A stretch of 64,000 nucleotides of DNA, taken from positions 682,001 through 746,000 of the forward strand of contig NZ_JANQBB010000001.1 of assembly GCF_024721975.1 (NCBI RefSeq), given 5' to 3'. Shown here in pieces: positions 61,379 to 64,000 of this stretch. Numbering within the stretch: position 1 is the first letter of the stretch; every line of letters starts with the position of its first letter. A program made the position numbers and the translations under genes. The notes beneath the pieces were generated by a model. That model ran no database searches and had not been told where the DNA came from. It saw only the letters and a list, made by a program, of their open reading frames with translations. Source of the DNA: Paenibacillus endoradicis (GTDB lineage: Bacteria > Bacillota > Bacilli > Paenibacillales > Paenibacillaceae).

Positions 61379-61426
61379 TAAGCTGAAGGAGCAGTCATAT
61401 AATGATGATTGCTCTTTCAGCTTTTT
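61379..61426 (+). terminator. Terminator after the alpha/beta hydrolase
   Basis: AAGCTGAA with TTCAGCTT and AGCA with TGCT form a bulged stem, followed by six T. Confidence 0.75.
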
Positions 61427-61460
61427 TACAAAATGTTTAATGCCAGATAATCTGTAGTCA

Positions 61461-61489
61461 TTTACAACATAGTACAATCCATATACTAT
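61461..61489 (+). promoter_or_regulatory. Possible promoter of the PAP2 gene
   Basis: TTTACA (61461-61466), 17 bp, TACTAT (61484-61489). Confidence 0.35.
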
Positions 61490-61535
61490 TAATTGTAACA
61501 TTATACCAATAATCGTATATGGAGGGGATTGCTAG

Positions 61536-62435
61536 ATGTCATCTTTTTTGGATTGGGAAGTTGATTTGCTGCAAAGCCTTATGGAACTACGAGTAAGTTT
61601 CGTAGATACTATTGTGAAAATCATTAATTTTACTGGTGAAGTGACGTTCTTCACTATACTACTACCGATCATTTATTGGCTAGTATCCAAAAGAGTTGGT
61701 TTCCAGTTAGCGATTGTTCTTTTTGTTAGTTATTATGTCAATGTGTTTTTGAAAGATTTATTTGAATGGTCGCGTCCGTTTATTATGCATGCGGACCGTA
61801 TTAAGCCTTTAGTCGATCAAGGTGGATATACTTTTCCAAGTGGTCATTCACAGCATAGTTTTGCGGTATGGGCTTTTCTAGCATCCGTTATTCGCAGAAG
61901 ATCATTTACTATTTTTGCAATCCTCATGATCATTGCGGTAGGTTTTTCAAGACTTTATTCTGGTGTGCACTTTCCAAAAGATGTCTTGTTCGGATGGTTT
62001 CTTGGAGCTGTTATCGTACTAATTACGTCGCTTATCATCCGTAATCAACTGCTTAGCACATTGTCGAATCGGATTTGTTTAGCGATAGCTATTATCATTC
62101 CTATTGTTTTGCTACCACTGTATCACGGAGTAACAAACGGCAGATTAGATCAAGAAGGAGCATATCAAGCAAGTGGATTATTAGCATTCTCGATACTTGG
62201 ATATGTATGGGAAAGAGAGAAAGTTAATTTCAGCATATCAAAGTCATGGGTACAAAAAGTAATAGCTTGCGTTATCGGTTTAATAGGTATAATCCTAATT
62301 AAAGAAGGATTTAAGTTGTTTTTACCGGAGGAAGCTATTGCTGATTTTTTTAGATACGGAATGATTGGGTTATGGACAATAGCAATAGCACCGAGGGTAT
62401 TCGTGAAATTACGCTTAGCAGCTACAAATCGGTAG
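61536..62435 (+). CDS. PAP2-superfamily membrane phosphatase
   Basis: An integral membrane phosphatase, 299 residues, perhaps acting on phosphatidic acid or undecaprenyl pyrophosphate; the substrate is not determined. The three phosphatase motifs are KDLFEWSRP near residue 69, PSGHSQHS near 102 and SRLYSGVHFPKDVL near 146. About seven hydrophobic segments follow from TFFTILLPIIYWLV to VIGLIGIILI. The ATG follows GGAGGGGA by about 8 nt. The last third is an extra hydrophobic extension typical of the longer Bacillales forms. Confidence 0.88.
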   Translation: MSSFLDWEVDLLQSLMELRVSFVDTIVKIINFTGEVTFFTILLPIIYWLVSKRVGFQLAIVLFVSYYVNVFLKDLFEWSRPFIMHADRIKPLVDQGGYTFPSGHSQHSFAVWAFLASVIRRRSFTIFAILMIIAVGFSRLYSGVHFPKDVLFGWFLGAVIVLITSLIIRNQLLSTLSNRICLAIAIIIPIVLLPLYHGVTNGRLDQEGAYQASGLLAFSILGYVWEREKVNFSISKSWVQKVIACVIGLIGIILIKEGFKLFLPEEAIADFFRYGMIGLWTIAIAPRVFVKLRLAATNR

Positions 62436-62478
62436 GTTCACACTTTCCTTGGAGAAACTTAATATGAAGAACGATGAA

Positions 62479-62537
62479 ATCGTTCGTTTAGTAATGGCTA
62501 GGTGGAACAGCCATTGTACTAAACGGCGATTTTTTTT
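62479..62537 (+). terminator. Terminator after the PAP2 gene
   Basis: ATCGTTCGTTTAGT pairs with ACTAAACGGCGAT (one mismatch) and AATGGCT with AGCCATT, then eight T. Confidence 0.85.
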
Positions 62538-62564
62538 GTAAATTACAACCTCTCTTAAAAATGG

Positions 62565-62593
62565 TTGACGCCCCCATATGTACCCGTTATGTT
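62565..62593 (+). promoter_or_regulatory. Promoter of the histidine kinase gene
   Basis: TTGACG (62565-62570), 17 bp, TATGTT (62588-62593). Confidence 0.5.
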
Positions 62594-62637
62594 ATTAAAG
62601 GATATAGTTTGCAAAGATTGACAAGGGGGCACTCATT

Positions 62638-64000
62638 GTGAAATTGATCAGAAATCCGTGGAAGAAGACCGCTCTCAATCGGTTAATTCTGTCGTTTATT
62701 TGTATTTTATTGCCGCTGTATACGTTGGCAATTGTCATCTATAACTGGGGAATCGGTACTTTGCAGACCGAAATATCCAATTCGATGACCTCGCAAGTAT
62801 CGCAATATTTCGTTGGATTGGAGAATGAGTTCAGTCGCATACAATCTCTGCAACTCGATTATTTAAGTGACACCAATTTGAATGCGCTTGCAGCTATTCC
62901 GGAATCCTTGAACTCTATTGAGAAGATGCAAAAAATATTAAGCCTACAGCAGCGTCTCAACGCCATACGTAACAGTAGCGCGTATATCAAGGAAGTCTAT
63001 ACCTACATTCCCGCTATTCAGAAAACGATATCCGCGTTAAGCGTATCCGATTTTGACAGCGAAATTTATGGTGAGCTCATGAACCTTCAAAGTTTGGACG
63101 AGGTTCAGGTCGTTAATTTCCGCGGTAACATGTATATGGTTGTAGCTTTTCCATATCTGCTGCCGACGAGCAATCGGGAGCCGATCTATATCGTTGCCAT
63201 CGAGTTGTCAATGGATAAGCTGCAACAGGCGCTGCAAGGCATGCGCAATATACCGGAAGAAGGGTTGATCTTCAGCAGTCCGCAATTTACTGAGGTCACT
63301 AATCCGGATGCCGAACTGAATGACAAAATCGTACAACAATTGATCGAAGGGCGGGGCACGGGACAAGATGAAGCTGCTCGGATCCTTAACATTGACAGCC
63401 AGCGGTATTTGACGGTCCACACGACATCACGTTTTTTTGGCGCCTTATTGATCAAGTATGTGCCGGAAAGCGCTGTATTCCAGCCGCTTGAGAAGTTTAG
63501 AAACTGGTTTCTTTGGTTTGCGGCGGTCTCTTTGACTATTACGCTAATATATTCGTTATATTTATATCAATATATTCATAAACCACTTAACCGGCTGGTC
63601 AGGGCATTCCGAAAAGTAGAGCTGGGTGATGTCAGCGTTCAGATCCATCATGAAAGCAGAGATGAATTCCAGTATATTTATACAAGATTTAATGCGATGC
63701 TCGATAATTTGAAATCTTTAATCGATCAAGTATACAAGCAGCAAATACTGACCCAAAGGGCGGAGCTGAAGCAGCTGCAATCCCAGATTAATCCCCATTT
63801 CCTGTATAACAGTTTCTTTATTCTGAATACGATGACCCGTCTCCGAGATTATGATCAGGTAGAGCGATTCGCGAATCAGCTGGGGGAATATTTTCAATTC
63901 GTAACTCGCAATCAGTCGGACGAGGTACCATTGGCCAAAGAAATGCAGCACGCGAAAGTCTATGCGGAGATACAAGAGATGCGCTTCGTCAATCGAGTGT
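62638..64000 (+). CDS. YesM-type sensor histidine kinase (3' truncated by window)
   Basis: Open from GTG at 62638 to the window end (454 codons), with no stop inside. It shows an N-terminal membrane segment (LILSFICILLPLYTLAIVIY), an extracellular sensor of about 260 residues, a second membrane segment near 290 (WFLWFAAVSLTITLIYSLYLY), a HAMP domain (HKPLNRLVRAFRKVELGD) and the start of the kinase domain with QINPHFLYNSF, where His is phosphorylated. This is the His_kinase/YesM family, usually paired with an AraC-type response regulator, often beside sugar ABC transporters. The DNA is visibly richer in G+C than the rest, suggesting a different origin. GGGGG lies upstream of the start. Confidence 0.85.
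   Translation, partial: MKLIRNPWKKTALNRLILSFICILLPLYTLAIVIYNWGIGTLQTEISNSMTSQVSQYFVGLENEFSRIQSLQLDYLSDTNLNALAAIPESLNSIEKMQKILSLQQRLNAIRNSSAYIKEVYTYIPAIQKTISALSVSDFDSEIYGELMNLQSLDEVQVVNFRGNMYMVVAFPYLLPTSNREPIYIVAIELSMDKLQQALQGMRNIPEEGLIFSSPQFTEVTNPDAELNDKIVQQLIEGRGTGQDEAARILNIDSQRYLTVHTTSRFFGALLIKYVPESAVFQPLEKFRNWFLWFAAVSLTITLIYSLYLYQYIHKPLNRLVRAFRKVELGDVSVQIHHESRDEFQYIYTRFNAMLDNLKSLIDQVYKQQILTQRAELKQLQSQINPHFLYNSFFILNTMTRLRDYDQVERFANQLGEYFQFVTRNQSDEVPLAKEMQHAKVYAEIQEMRFVNRV

Noticed and set aside
1..64000. tRNA, rRNA genes and prophage or transposase genes
   Set aside because: I saw no cloverleaf-like segment, no rRNA sequence, and no transposase or integrase ORF in the window.

Overview
The window is a low-G+C, endospore-forming Firmicute chromosome segment, most likely a low-G+C member of the Paenibacillaceae. 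The evidence is a Gram-positive PolC, the spore genes dpaA/dpaB, spoIIIE, sleB, spoVS and ricA, the Bacillus-style gene order frr-uppS-cdsA-dxr-rseP-proS-polC-rimP-nusA-ylxR-ylxQ-infB-rbfA-nrnA-truB-ribF-rpsO-pnp-ylxY-mpp-dut, many TTG/GTG starts behind strong AGGAGG sites, and a YesM-type sensor kinase at the right edge. Almost every gene is on the + strand. The assignment rests on gene content and order only.

Layout. 1-5911: translation, lipid carrier and isoprenoid genes (frr end, uppS, cdsA, dxr, rseP, proS). 5912-11641: polC between palindromic repeats, including a near-perfect 186-bp tandem trio. 11642-22540: the rimP-nusA-infB translation/transcription operon, then truB, ribF, rpsO and pnp. 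22693-25562: ylxY, an M16 peptidase and dut. 25563-27190: a large inverted-repeat element, a small membrane protein (- strand) and a GNAT acetyltransferase. 27307-34051: dipicolinate synthase (with a sigma-K-like promoter), the aspartate/DAP genes asd-dapG-dapA, and RNase J. 34256-37225: an accessory insertion (SLH/CAP exported protein; divergent padR-SDR pair with a large operator). 37623-50624: tepA, ylzJ, spoIIIE, sleB, ymfF-H-I-J-K-M, yajQ, pgsA, cinA. 50861-60244: recA (SOS box), recX, rny, ymdB, spoVS (sigma-H-like promoter), an M19 dipeptidase, pduL, miaB, ricA. 60392-64000: an alpha/beta hydrolase, a PAP2 phosphatase and a truncated YesM-like histidine kinase that is visibly richer in G+C.

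Functional links. uppS/cdsA/dxr/rseP/pgsA form an envelope-lipid set. rimP to rbfA builds ribosomes. RNase J, RNase Y, PNPase and NrnA in one window cover much of mRNA decay. asd, dapG and dapA make dihydrodipicolinate, which DpaAB converts to spore dipicolinate.

The main candidate for something undescribed is a repeated 5' leader module of about 64-66 bp, usually in tandem, directly upstream of mpp, tepA, recX and the M19 dipeptidase, with a degenerate relative before rimP. Each unit has a five-codon micro-ORF (ATG CTT NNG AAN stop). A stem begins inside its stop codon, and the 3' arm of that stem ends 2-3 nt before the AGGAGG of the downstream gene. The stem sequence differs between loci while pairing is largely kept. 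A second family (about 180-bp palindromes with GTTCAAAAAGCGG ends) and a third, about 290-bp inverted-repeat element after dut are separate non-coding structures. All of this was read by eye; no search or folding program was run.
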